Assembly (NCBI GenBank): GCA_038251625.1 | Contig: JBBSBE010000069.1 | Location: 1-21,055, forward strand | Length of the DNA: 21,055 bases | Reading direction: 5' to 3' | Source: JBBQXK01 sp038251625 | GTDB taxonomy: Bacteria > Pseudomonadota > Alphaproteobacteria > Rhodobacterales > Rhodobacteraceae | Part shown: one piece after another, positions 13,566 through 21,055 of the stretch | Layout of the letters: each line of letters opens with the position of its first letter | Position numbering within the stretch: the first letter of the stretch is position 1 | Position numbers and translations under genes: made by a program | Notes under the pieces: model-generated | Databases searched by the model: none | What the model was told of the DNA's origin: nothing | What the model saw: only the letters and a program-made list of their open reading frames with translations

Positions 13566-14366
13566 CTACTTGGTTTGGTCCGCGCCCATCAGGCGGGGCA
13601 GGTCGCTGAACCGCGCGACAATGGAAAACCCGATGGCGGAGACGAAGATGAACGTGACCGCGGCCACCGCCATCGTGGGGGTGAAACCGTTGCGCAGGCT
13701 GTTGAAGATCTGCAGCGTGACCGTGGAAAACGAAGACGAGGTGACGAAGAAGGTCACGATGAATTCGTTGAAGCTGAGCACCATCGCGAAGAAGAAGCCC
13801 GAGGCTGTGTAGGGCATGACCTGCGGCAGGATGATCGTGCGCAGGGTCACGGCGGGCGTTGCGCCCATGGTTGCCGCCGCATCCAGATGCGCGCGGTCAA
13901 CCGATTGCAGGCCGATGCTGATGGTCACAAGCGGCAGCGCCAGGAACAGCGCGGTATGGCTGAGGATGAGCGCCCAATAGGTGCCAAGCCCCCCCGTCAC
14001 CTGCCACATAAACCCGAGGCCCACGCCAAACACGATCGGCGGCAGCGCGAAGGGCAAGGCCGCCATCGCCGCCAGCGTTTTCGAGGCCCTGTCATTCTCG
14101 CGCCACACCCAATAGGCGATGGGCCATGCCAGAAGGACGGCAAGGGCGGCACTGGACAAAGCCACCACCACCGAATTCCAGAGCGCCGCGCGCCAGACAG
14201 GCTGGCTGACGAAAAACTCGACAAACCGGTCGAGCGTGGGGTCCTGCGGCGGAAAGGTCATCGTCCGCCCGCCATTGAGCGCCGAGGCCATGACCACGAC
14301 GATGGGCATCGCCACCCCGATGGCGGCCAGCGCCATGAACAACCGCGCGGCCCAGTGCAGCCTCAT
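13566..14366 (-). CDS. ABC transporter permease (PotC-like)
   Basis: The 266-residue inner-membrane protein has about six hydrophobic helices and the cytoplasmic EAA loop, LDAAATMGATPAVTLRTIILP (about residues 157-177), that docks on the ATPase. GLGFMWQVTGGLGTYWALILSHTALFLALPLVTISIGL is typical of the PotC/YdcV half of spermidine/putrescine-type importers. The start overlaps the preceding permease stop as ATGA. Together with the next three genes it forms a complete importer; substrate unknown. Confidence 0.92.
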   Translation of the reverse strand: MRLHWAARLFMALAAIGVAMPIVVVMASALNGGRTMTFPPQDPTLDRFVEFFVSQPVWRAALWNSVVVALSSAALAVLLAWPIAYWVWRENDRASKTLAAMAALPFALPPIVFGVGLGFMWQVTGGLGTYWALILSHTALFLALPLVTISIGLQSVDRAHLDAAATMGATPAVTLRTIILPQVMPYTASGFFFAMVLSFNEFIVTFFVTSSSFSTVTLQIFNSLRNGFTPTMAVAAVTFIFVSAIGFSIVARFSDLPRLMGADQTK

Positions 14367-15340
14367 GGCGCCCTCCGGTTCAGGATCAACTGGCCGAGCA
14401 GAAGGAAGGCGCCTGCGGTCAACAGCAGGATCACGGATTGCGCCGCGCCGAAGGGCGCGTTCAGCGTGGCGCCCCTCACCTCATCATAGATCGAGATGGC
14501 GATGGTCTGCTGCGCGGGATCGGCAAAGACGGAAACCGCGACGTAGACCCCGAGCAGCAGCACGAACAGCAAGAGCGTGGCCCCGATCAACGGCAGCCGC
14601 ACGGTTGGCAGGATCACCGTCCGCATCACCTGCATGGGCCGCGCACCCATCGTCCGCGCCGCTTCTACCATCGAGTGGTCCAGCCGCGAAAGGGGTGGGT
14701 AGAGCAGGATCACGGCATAGGGCCAGACAAGGTAGGCCATCGTCAGCACCGTCGCAAAGACCGAGGTCTTGAACTTGAAATCCCGCGGGTTCGCCAATCC
14801 GTTTGCCCGCGCCCAGTCGAAAATGCCGTTGCCCTTGGCCCAGTCTGTGATGCCGAGTTCGCGCAGAACCATGGGCAGGCCGGATTTGTTGGACAACAGG
14901 ATATCCCAGCCCATTACCACGAACACCTCGGACAGGGACAGCGTGGACAGAAGGAAGATCAGCCAGCGCGCCTGTGCCGCGCGGGGCAGGCGGGTCAGGA
15001 ACCACGTGAAGGGAAACGCCGTCAGCACCGCCAGCACAGCCGCGATCACGGCGTAGTAAAGCGAATATTCCAGCTTTTGCAGATAGAGATCCGACCATTG
15101 TTCGGGCCAGAGCGCGCCCACGAAAAAGCGCGTGTAATTGCTGAACTCAAAGCCCCAGACCCAGGCCGCACCCTCCACCTTGTGGCCCAGAGACACGGCA
15201 AGGATCAGGCCGAAGGGCACCACGCAGATCAGGCAGACCAGCGCCATCATCAACCCGCGCAAGACACCCTGCAACGAAAGCCCGACCCGACCCGGCCGCC
15301 CTTCGAACGTGCGGGCCAGATCGGCGTCCGGCGCGCTCAT
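14363..15340 (-). CDS. ABC transporter permease (PotB-like)
   Basis: The 325-residue membrane protein has a first helix near residues 29-51, further helices, and the EAA loop VEAARTMGARPMQVMRTVILP (about residues 228-248). This marks the PotB-type half of a family-1 importer. It is somewhat longer than usual because of an insert around NKSGLPMVLRELGITDWAKGNGIFDWARANG (about residues 150-180), probably periplasmic, which may help contact the binding protein. Its ATG overlaps the ATPase stop by 4 bases and its stop overlaps the next permease start by 4 bases. Confidence 0.92.
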   Translation of the reverse strand: MSAPDADLARTFEGRPGRVGLSLQGVLRGLMMALVCLICVVPFGLILAVSLGHKVEGAAWVWGFEFSNYTRFFVGALWPEQWSDLYLQKLEYSLYYAVIAAVLAVLTAFPFTWFLTRLPRAAQARWLIFLLSTLSLSEVFVVMGWDILLSNKSGLPMVLRELGITDWAKGNGIFDWARANGLANPRDFKFKTSVFATVLTMAYLVWPYAVILLYPPLSRLDHSMVEAARTMGARPMQVMRTVILPTVRLPLIGATLLLFVLLLGVYVAVSVFADPAQQTIAISIYDEVRGATLNAPFGAAQSVILLLTAGAFLLLGQLILNRRAP

Positions 15341-16401
15341 GCCGCTTCCGCCGCAGCGGGAAAGACCTTGATCGCAGTAGCGGGAAGATGCACGTCAATC
15401 TCTTGCCCCACCTTGAAAAGCGCGTTGCTTTCGCCCAACGCATATTCAACGACCATCGGCCCGAAGGGCGTGTCGATGTGGATGTCGCGCGTCGATCCGA
15501 TATCGCGCACAAAGGTCACGCGGGCTGGAACGCGGTTTTCCTCGGGCATCGGCTGATCAAAGGATGTCATTTCCGGGCGGATGGCCGCGCGGACGGCAGA
15601 GCCGTCCATGAACTCTGCTGCGGGTGAAACGGTCAGGCGCAGGTCGCCCATCCGCAAGGTGCCGCCCTCGACCCGTGCATCCCAGAAATTCGTGCGCCCG
15701 ATGAAATCGGCGACAAAGGCATTGGCGGGGCGGTGGTAGATATCCTGCGGCGGGCCCACCTGTTCGGCCCGGCCCTTGGACATGACGACCACGCGGTCGG
15801 CCATCGTCATCGCCTCGCGCTGGTCATGCGTCACGACGATGGTCGTGATCCCAAGTCGTTGCTGCAAAAGGCGCAATTCGACCTGCATCTCCTCCCGAAG
15901 CTTGGCATCCAGCGCCGACATCGGCTCGTCCAGCAGGAAAACCGACGGGTTCTGGGCAAGGGCACGGGCGATGGCCACCCGCTGTTTCTGCCCACCCGAC
16001 AGCGCGCCGATCCGGCGGTCGCCGAAATCGGCAAGTTGCACCATGTCCAGCAATTCGGCGGCGCGCTTGGCCCGTTCGGGCTTTCCCATCCCCCCGATCG
16101 CCAGGGCATATGCCACGTTTTCAGCCACGCTCAGATGCGGGAAAAGGGCAAAGTTCTGGAACACCATCCCGAACTTGCGCTTGTGGGCGGGCAGGGCGGT
16201 GATATCCGCCCCGTCCAGCGTGATCTTTCCCCGGCTTGGCGCTTCGAGCCCCGCGATCATGCGCAAAAGCGTGGTCTTGCCGCAGCCTGACGGGCCGAGA
16301 AGGGCGGTCAGCTCGCCATCCCGAAAGTCGAGCGACACGGAATCCACGGCCCGGACGGGGCCGTAGTCCATCGTCACCCCCTGGATCCGCAGATCAGGCA
16401 T
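15337..16401 (-). CDS. ABC transporter ATP-binding protein (PotA-like)
   Basis: The 354-residue ATPase powers the importer. It shows Walker A GPSGCGKTT (36-44), Q-loop Gln82 in VFQNFALFPHLSV, signature LSGGQKQRVAIARAL (134-148), Walker B VFLLDEP (154-160), D-loop SALD and the switch His in VVTHDQREAMTMADR. A C-terminal TOBE region (from about residue 240) may carry a regulatory or substrate-sensing site, as in PotA, FbpC and MalK relatives. It starts 6 bases after the binding-protein stop and overlaps the next permease by 4 bases. Confidence 0.94.
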   Translation of the reverse strand: MPDLRIQGVTMDYGPVRAVDSVSLDFRDGELTALLGPSGCGKTTLLRMIAGLEAPSRGKITLDGADITALPAHKRKFGMVFQNFALFPHLSVAENVAYALAIGGMGKPERAKRAAELLDMVQLADFGDRRIGALSGGQKQRVAIARALAQNPSVFLLDEPMSALDAKLREEMQVELRLLQQRLGITTIVVTHDQREAMTMADRVVVMSKGRAEQVGPPQDIYHRPANAFVADFIGRTNFWDARVEGGTLRMGDLRLTVSPAAEFMDGSAVRAAIRPEMTSFDQPMPEENRVPARVTFVRDIGSTRDIHIDTPFGPMVVEYALGESNALFKVGQEIDVHLPATAIKVFPAAAEAA

Positions 16402-16407
16402 GGGGTG

Positions 16408-17490
16408 TCAGGCCTGGGCCAGCATCTTGTCCCACGTTTCCTTGATGAACGTCTCTTCGTCCAGATAGGCCTGGTAGGCCGGGCGGATCGCCGGGGCGCC
16501 CGTCACGCCCGCCAGTTCTTCTGCCGTCAGGTCCAGAAGCGTCGGGTCCAAGAGCGGCGCCGTGCCGATGTTGCGGGACATCAGGCCTTGGGTCGCTGCG
16601 GCGGACGAGAAGTTGATGAACTCTGCCGCCTCGGCGCTTTTGTCCGACAGCGCGGCAAGGCACCACGAGCCATAATCCTGCGGATTGCCTTCCTTGGGGA
16701 ACACCGGCTCGATGGGGAAGCCATCGGCCTTCATCAGGCCCGCCACATCGTAATAGTACTGCCCGCCGATGATATCGCCGTTCTTCATCCCCTGTTCCAT
16801 CTGGCTTTCCGCCGACCACCAGAGCGCCACGTTCGGCTTGATCTCGGCGGCCTTTTCGACCAGCGCCACGATCCCGTCGCGGGTGGCAAACGTCTTTTCC
16901 CCCTCGAAGAACGTGGCGGCGACGATGTCCAGAAACTGCGAGTTGAAATTCTTGGACAACCCCAGCGAAGACTGGAACTTGGACGTATCCCAGAAATCGG
17001 CCCAGCTTGCCGGCACCTCAACCTCATTGGGGTTGACGACCATGGCGGTAAACCAGCCCATCGCGCCCACGCCGATGTTGCCCGTCGTATCCTCGAACAC
17101 GAAATAGGGATCGAATTTTTCGGCGTTGGGCATTGCGGCCAGATCGAGCGGCTTCAGAAGACCACCGATCCGGCTGGCCTTGATCATCGAATCCCGCGCG
17201 AAGAGCGACAGGTCGGCCGGTACGGTGCCCGCCGCAGCGCCCTGCTGCATGGTCACAAGCCAGTCGGTCGAGTTCGGCTCTGTGATGCTTTCGACGGCAA
17301 TCCCGGTGGCTGCGGTGAATTCGGGGTAGACGAACTTCTTGAAGCTGTCCTCGAAATACCCGCCATAGGATCCGACCTTTAGGCTGCGGGCCTGCGCAAG
17401 AAGCGGCATGCCGAAGCTGCTGATCAGCGCCGCTGCACCCCCGGTTTTCAGAATGCTGCGGCGCGTGATGGTGCGGTTGTTGAGTGCCAT
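16408..17490 (-). CDS. Tat-exported extracellular solute-binding protein (PotD-like)
   Basis: The 360-residue protein captures the substrate in the periplasm. The N-terminus has a twin-arginine signal, TRRSILK (about residues 9-15), then a hydrophobic stretch ending FGMPLLAQARS, implying export in folded form. The mature part is a family-1 binding protein: LKVGSYGGYFEDSFKKFVYPEF, then VPASWADFWD, and DIIGGQYYYDVAGLM. Relatives bind spermidine, putrescine, iron or small organic cations; I do not see enough to name the ligand. GGAGAG precedes the ATG by nine bases. It is the first gene of the minus-strand operon reaching 12213, divergent from the 2-oxoglutarate oxygenase. Confidence 0.92.
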   Translation of the reverse strand: MALNNRTITRRSILKTGGAAALISSFGMPLLAQARSLKVGSYGGYFEDSFKKFVYPEFTAATGIAVESITEPNSTDWLVTMQQGAAAGTVPADLSLFARDSMIKASRIGGLLKPLDLAAMPNAEKFDPYFVFEDTTGNIGVGAMGWFTAMVVNPNEVEVPASWADFWDTSKFQSSLGLSKNFNSQFLDIVAATFFEGEKTFATRDGIVALVEKAAEIKPNVALWWSAESQMEQGMKNGDIIGGQYYYDVAGLMKADGFPIEPVFPKEGNPQDYGSWCLAALSDKSAEAAEFINFSSAAATQGLMSRNIGTAPLLDPTLLDLTAEELAGVTGAPAIRPAYQAYLDEETFIKETWDKMLAQA

Positions 17491-17742
17491 GTCGAACGTC
17501 TCTCCCCGTGGTGTGTGCCTTCGTGGCGTTAACGATTATGACGTTGCGCGGCTGGGTCGAGAGTCCACCGGAGCGGTGCGGCCAAAGCGCCCCCGTGCTT
17601 CAGAAGGATCAATTTCCGATCAAATGGCGCGCGATTGGCGAAAAAATCATCCAACTTAGATTTTTCGTCCGATTGTGGGGCAGTGCGCCTTGGCCTTTCC
17701 GGCAGCAGTGTCACCTGCTGTCGCAGACATGCGGGGGTGGAC
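17491..17742. promoter_or_regulatory. Divergent control region between the transporter operon and the oxygenase
   Basis: The 252-base gap holds no convincing gene. An A/T-rich core around 17606-17668 stands out from the GC-rich surroundings. It contains GATC-N7-GATC (17607-17621) and the near-perfect inverted repeat CGAAAAAATC-N10-GATTTTTCG (17639-17667, one extra A in the left arm). CGATTG also occurs twice. For the minus strand, CATAAT (17540-17535) is a possible -10 about 45 bases before the binding-protein ATG, with no good -35. The layout suits one regulator controlling both directions. No regulator gene is in the window part of this locus. Confidence 0.5.
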
Positions 17743-18822
17743 ATGAACGAGGCAACAACGGACGACCAGAAGGCGCTGACGGTTGACGATGCGACGCTGC
17801 CGGTGATCGATCTTTCGGGGCTGTTCACCGGCGATCCTGCCGATGTGGCCGCCGTTGCCGCGCGACTGGGCGAGGCTGCCCGCACCTCGGGCTTCTTCTA
17901 CATCTCGGGGCATGGCGTACCGCAATCGCTGATCGACGCGACGATGGCCGCGAGCCGCGATTTCCATACACGCACCCGCAGCTTCAAGATGAAATACTGG
18001 TGCGGGTTCACCACCCATCACCGGGGATATGTTCCGTTCGAGGAGAACGGGTCGAATTTTCCCAAGGTCATCAACTTCAACGAAGCCTGGGACATGAGCT
18101 ATGAGGCGCCTGCCGATCATCCCGATTATCTGGCCGGATGGCGGATGACGGGGCCGAATGTCTGGCCCGACATTCCGGGCTGGAAGGAAACCATTTCAGG
18201 TTATTACGATGCGATCTTCAATCTGGGACTGAAGTTGCTGGATGCGCTGGCGCTGGAGCTTGCGGTCGATCCGGCGGTGCTGCGTGCGCATATCACCTGC
18301 CCGACATCGCAACTGCGGCTTTTGCGCTACGTGGCCAATGACATGCCCGCGACAAAAGATCTGGTGGGGATCGGGGCGCATTCGGATTTCGAATGCTTCA
18401 CCATCCTTCTGCAGGGCGGTCCCGGGCTTCAGGTCATGAACGCCGAGGATCACTGGATCGAGGCGCCGCCGATTCCCGGATGTTTCATCGTCAACATCGG
18501 CGATATCTTTGAAACCTGGTCCGGCGGGCAGTTCAAATCCACCCAGCACCGGGTCACCAACATCGGTCGTGAGCGCTATTCCTTCCCGCTCTTTTTCGGG
18601 CTGGACTATCATACGGTTGTCGAGCCGTTGGCCAAGTTCCAGACGCCGGAGGTGATGGCGAAGTACCCGCCGATGAAAGCGGGCGACCATCTGATGCGGA
18701 TGACCACGAACGGCTTTCGCTACATCGCGGACGCGCGTGCCAAAGGGGTTTTCGTGCCCGACTATGAGGTGCCCGACGAGAACCCGTTCAAGCGCGAGGC
18801 CAAACCTGTCGCTGCCGAATGA
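17743..18822 (+). CDS. 2-oxoglutarate/Fe(II) oxygenase (isopenicillin N synthase family)
   Basis: The start at ATG 17743 has GGGGGTGG just upstream; the frame is open to 17635 but crosses the control region. The 359-residue protein has the DIOX_N part (LPVIDLSGLFTGD, then RTSGFFYISGHGVP at about 48-60) and the catalytic double-stranded beta-helix. The iron ligands are His213 and Asp215 in GAHSDFECFTILLQ and His269 in STQHRVTN. Arg278/Ser280 in RYSFPLFF should hold the 2-oxoglutarate carboxylate. Such enzymes hydroxylate or desaturate small molecules using O2. The transporter, hydrolase and urea/allophanate genes around it suggest a nitrogenous substrate (amine, guanidine or ureide type), which is inference. 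Plant-hormone or beta-lactam synthesis is not implied by the family name. Confidence 0.9.
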   Translation: MNEATTDDQKALTVDDATLPVIDLSGLFTGDPADVAAVAARLGEAARTSGFFYISGHGVPQSLIDATMAASRDFHTRTRSFKMKYWCGFTTHHRGYVPFEENGSNFPKVINFNEAWDMSYEAPADHPDYLAGWRMTGPNVWPDIPGWKETISGYYDAIFNLGLKLLDALALELAVDPAVLRAHITCPTSQLRLLRYVANDMPATKDLVGIGAHSDFECFTILLQGGPGLQVMNAEDHWIEAPPIPGCFIVNIGDIFETWSGGQFKSTQHRVTNIGRERYSFPLFFGLDYHTVVEPLAKFQTPEVMAKYPPMKAGDHLMRMTTNGFRYIADARAKGVFVPDYEVPDENPFKREAKPVAAE

Positions 18823-18843
18823 CGCGCCAAGGGTGGCGCGTCA
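18820..18843. terminator. Bidirectional hairpin formed by the two facing stop codons
   Basis: TGACGCGCC-AAGGGT-GGCGCGTCA is a perfect 9-bp stem with a 6-base loop. The outer three base pairs are the TGA stop of the oxygenase and the TGA stop of allophanate hydrolase on the other strand. It fills the whole 18-base gap between the convergent genes and would fold equally in both transcripts. No T-run follows on either side. Confidence 0.65.
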
Positions 18844-20637
18844 GGGCGTCAGCGTCTTCACATAGGCCCGCCATCCGCCAAGGCGGGTAATCTCTTCGGC
18901 CTGTGTGACCGCGTGGCTTTCGCACAGGAAGCCTGACACGGCCTGCCCATCCGCCAGTGTCACCTTGCCAAGGCCGAGCGGCGCGGGAATGCGCGCCGCG
19001 AAGGCGCCGAAGGCGGCGGGCGGCAGCGCCCAGACCTCGACCCCGATGCCGGGGCCGGCGAACGCAGGGTCGTACACCATCCCCGGCTTTGCTGGCGTGG
19101 TGCCTGCCAGTGCGTAAAGCCGGTAGCCCGGCGCGGTAGTGGCTTCGCGCACCAGCACACCGCCCGGCCCGGTCAGTTCGGGATTGAGCGGCATGCCGGA
19201 CAAATGCGCCCCCACCACGACGATGGGGATCATGCCGGTGGGGATGCCGGGCGGTGGTGGCGCAGGGATGGCGGCGGCCCGGTCGCGGCCCATCCCGCAA
19301 CCCGCAGCATGGTGCATCGCGGCGGCAAAGGGGGCGAGCGCATCATCGCTGAAGGCCGGGCCGACAAGTGTGATGCCCGCCGGCAGGCCCGATGGGCCAA
19401 ACCCGGCGGGCACGGCAATGGCGGCATAGCCCAGAAGGTTTGCAAAGTTGGTGTAGCGCCCGAAATGGCTGTTCTTCACGATGGGATCGGCCAGCATCTC
19501 ATCCACGCGGTAGGTGGTGGGCGAGGTGGGCAGCAGCAGCATGTCCACCGCCTGCCACACCGGCGCCACGGCGTGGCGCAACTCTTCCAGCCGGTACCGC
19601 CCGCGAAAAGCCTCGACCGCCGTTTTCGGCTTGGCGCCTTCGATGATCTTGCGCACGGCGGGGTCGAAATCGGCGGCGTTGGTGGCAAGGAACCCTTCGA
19701 CCGCTGCCAATCGCTCGGCCACCCAGGGGCCATCGTAAAGCAGGGCCGCAGCCTCGCGGAAGGGGGCGTAGTCGAAGGGAACCAGCGTGGCGCCCAGGCT
19801 TTCCGCGCGTGCAAGGGCGGCGTCGTACAGCGCCTCGACCTCGGCATTGCCGTAAAACGCGCGCTCTGCCTCGGTCAGCACGCCGATGCGGGGGCGCGGG
19901 GGCAGGCCGACGGGAGCTGCAATCCGCGAAAAGGGATCGCCCCGGTCCAGCCCGTCCATCACCCGGCGTGCAGCGACGGCATCTGCCACCGATCCTGCAA
20001 AGACCGTCACCACATCGACAGACCGGCAGGCGGGCACGACGCCCGTGTTCGGCACAAGGCCCGGCGTCGGTTTCAGGCCCACAAGATTGTTGAAGGCCGC
20101 CGGAACCCGACCCGACCCCGCCGTATCGGTGCCAAGCGCAAAGACGCAAAGCCCTGCCGCCACGGCGACGGACGAGCCCGAGGATGACCCGCCCGACACG
20201 TAGTCCGCATCAAACACCGACCGGGGCGCACCGTAGGGCGACCGTGTGCCGTTCAACCCGGTGGCAAACTGGTCCAGATTGGTCTTGCCGATCACGATGG
20301 CCCCCGCCGCGCGCAGCCGCGCGATCACCGTGGCATCCGCTTCGGGCGCATAGGCAAAGGCCGGGCAGGCGGCGGTGGTGGGTAACCCCGCGACGTCGAT
20401 ATTGTCCTTCACGGCAAAGGGGATACCGTAAAGCGGCAGGTCGCGCGGGCCCGTCATCAGGGCCCTTGCTGCGGTGCGCAGATCGTCATCGGGTGTCTCG
20501 GTGATGAACACCGCACGGTCCGTCAGCGCCGCCCGCCGGGCAATCACTGCATCCACAACGTCAAGCGGCGTGCCCCCGGCGGCATAGGCCGCGCGCAAGG
20601 CGGGCAGGGTCAGCATCATGGGCAGGTCATGCAGCAT
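18841..20637 (-). CDS. atzF: Allophanate hydrolase
   Basis: The 598-residue enzyme hydrolyses allophanate (urea-1-carboxylate) to two ammonia and two CO2, the second step of ATP-dependent urea breakdown. The amidase-signature core shows the Lys77-Ser151-Ser175 triad in GIPFAVKDNID, SGGSSSGSS and GTDTAGSGRVPA. The spacings of 74 and 24 residues match those I recall for AtzF (Lys91, Ser165, Ser189). The separate C-terminal domain of allophanate hydrolases is present, from about residue 470 (IPIVVVGAHLSGMPLNPEL) to GGWRAYV. The length is as in AtzF. Its ATG overlaps the urea carboxylase stop by one base (TGATG), so the two are coupled. The symbol is by similarity; the gene is part of urea amidolyase here, not a triazine operon. 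Confidence 0.93.
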   Translation of the reverse strand: MLHDLPMMLTLPALRAAYAAGGTPLDVVDAVIARRAALTDRAVFITETPDDDLRTAARALMTGPRDLPLYGIPFAVKDNIDVAGLPTTAACPAFAYAPEADATVIARLRAAGAIVIGKTNLDQFATGLNGTRSPYGAPRSVFDADYVSGGSSSGSSVAVAAGLCVFALGTDTAGSGRVPAAFNNLVGLKPTPGLVPNTGVVPACRSVDVVTVFAGSVADAVAARRVMDGLDRGDPFSRIAAPVGLPPRPRIGVLTEAERAFYGNAEVEALYDAALARAESLGATLVPFDYAPFREAAALLYDGPWVAERLAAVEGFLATNAADFDPAVRKIIEGAKPKTAVEAFRGRYRLEELRHAVAPVWQAVDMLLLPTSPTTYRVDEMLADPIVKNSHFGRYTNFANLLGYAAIAVPAGFGPSGLPAGITLVGPAFSDDALAPFAAAMHHAAGCGMGRDRAAAIPAPPPPGIPTGMIPIVVVGAHLSGMPLNPELTGPGGVLVREATTAPGYRLYALAGTTPAKPGMVYDPAFAGPGIGVEVWALPPAAFGAFAARIPAPLGLGKVTLADGQAVSGFLCESHAVTQAEEITRLGGWRAYVKTLTP

Positions 20638-21055
20638 CAGGTCGCCTCCATCACGGCAAGGATATCGCCCGCGCGCAGCGTACGCCCCGGCACAGCGCGC
20701 ATTTCGATCATGCGGCCCGCCACAGGGGCATGCACCGCGATTTCCATCTTCATCGATTCCACAATGGCGATCTGGTCGCCGGGGGCCACCCTGTCGCCGG
20801 GCGCCACCAGATATTTCCACAGGTTTCCGGGCACCGGGCTTTCCACCCCGGTAAGACCGGGCGGCACGAGGGCGGCTTCGGCAGGGGTTCCTTCGTCGGT
20901 GACGAAGGTATCCAGCCCGGCGGCCTTCCAGCGTTGCCGCTCGGCCTCGAACGCCGCCTGCTGCGTCGATTTGAACGCGGCCACTCCGGTCGCCTCGGTG
21001 GCCAGACGGCGCTTTTCATCGGCCCAGCGAAAGGTGCCCTCATCAATCCGCACCG
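20637..21055 (-). CDS. uca: Urea carboxylase, C-terminal part with biotin carrier domain (cut by window edge)
   Basis: The frame is open to the window edge, so only about the last 139 residues are seen. LVPPGLTGVESPVPGNLWKYLVAPGDRVAPGDQIAIVESMKMEIAVHAP is a biotin-carboxyl-carrier domain with the biotinylated Lys in ESMKMEI. The preceding FRWADEKRRL and FKSTQQAAFEAERQRWKAAG are typical of the end of urea carboxylase's carboxyltransferase region. The full enzyme carboxylates urea to allophanate using ATP and bicarbonate. Adjacency to allophanate hydrolase makes this identity much more likely than another biotin enzyme. A guanidine carboxylase, which belongs to the same family, remains possible because the deciding residues lie outside the window. 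Confidence 0.88.
   Translation of the reverse strand, partial: VRIDEGTFRWADEKRRLATEATGVAAFKSTQQAAFEAERQRWKAAGLDTFVTDEGTPAEAALVPPGLTGVESPVPGNLWKYLVAPGDRVAPGDQIAIVESMKMEIAVHAPVAGRMIEMRAVPGRTLRAGDILAVMEAT

Noticed and set aside
13533..14489. Open frame on the plus strand across the second permease
   Set aside because: It has shadow composition (Asp/Gly/His/Arg repeats). The minus strand carries a clear permease with the EAA loop.
14438..15556. 372-codon open frame on the plus strand across the first permease
   Set aside because: It has the same shadow signature, with no domain; the minus-strand permease and ATPase explain the DNA.
17550..17590. Possible guanidine (ykkC-type) riboswitch upstream of the oxygenase, from a GGTCGAGAG-like string
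   Set aside because: Only one short element resembles the consensus. The CTAGGGTTCC-like and ACGG-like conserved parts are missing, and no matching fold was found.
20638..20820. Longer N-terminus for allophanate hydrolase
   Set aside because: These residues lie wholly within the urea carboxylase biotin domain in another frame and are unlike AtzF. The ATG at 20637 overlaps the upstream stop as TGATG.

Overview
The window is GC-rich, tightly packed chromosomal DNA. Its features fit an alphaproteobacterium of the Rhodobacterales (Rhodobacter/Paracoccus/roseobacter type): strong GC third-position bias, a GC-rich intergenic repeat (about 660-740) ending in the ggatatttgcacaaaggag tail that I remember as common in that order, and familiar gene families (PotABCD-type ABC importer, RimJ-type acetyltransferase, EcsC protein, allophanate hydrolase). 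The taxonomic call rests on gene style and memory, not on a search. No rRNA, tRNA, CRISPR array, transposase or phage gene was seen, and no gene-free stretch exceeds 300 bases.

Left part (1-5088): the tail of an unknown gene; a RimJ-like acetyltransferase; a spacer with the repeat; a secreted metallo-beta-lactamase-fold protein; an FAD-linked GlcD/D-2-hydroxyacid dehydrogenase; and a small globin cluster. In the cluster a LysR-type regulator and a single-domain globin form one minus-strand unit, divergent from a second single-domain globin.

Middle (5195-12196): a lysine-rich 429-residue protein of unknown function with an N-terminal LysM-like domain and a central hydrophobic stretch, visibly less GC-rich than its surroundings; a GNAT acetyltransferase with an EcsC-family protein; a flavin reductase-like protein; an NmrA-like NAD(P)-binding protein with an isoprenylcysteine methyltransferase-like membrane protein, divergent from a TetR regulator across a 42-bp palindrome; then the purine/methylthioadenosine salvage pair mtnP-apt.

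Right part (12213-21055): the most interesting region, an apparent nitrogen-scavenging locus. A six-gene minus-strand operon encodes a Tat-exported PotD-like binding protein, a PotA-like ATPase, two permeases, an isochorismatase-type cysteine hydrolase and a conserved protein of unknown function. Divergent from it is an isopenicillin-N-synthase-type 2-oxoglutarate/Fe(II) oxygenase. Facing that are allophanate hydrolase and the biotin-carrier end of urea carboxylase (cut by the window edge). A coherent reading is import of an unidentified nitrogenous compound, oxidation and hydrolysis to urea, allophanate or a related amide, then conversion to ammonia and CO2. The substrate cannot be read from the sequence.
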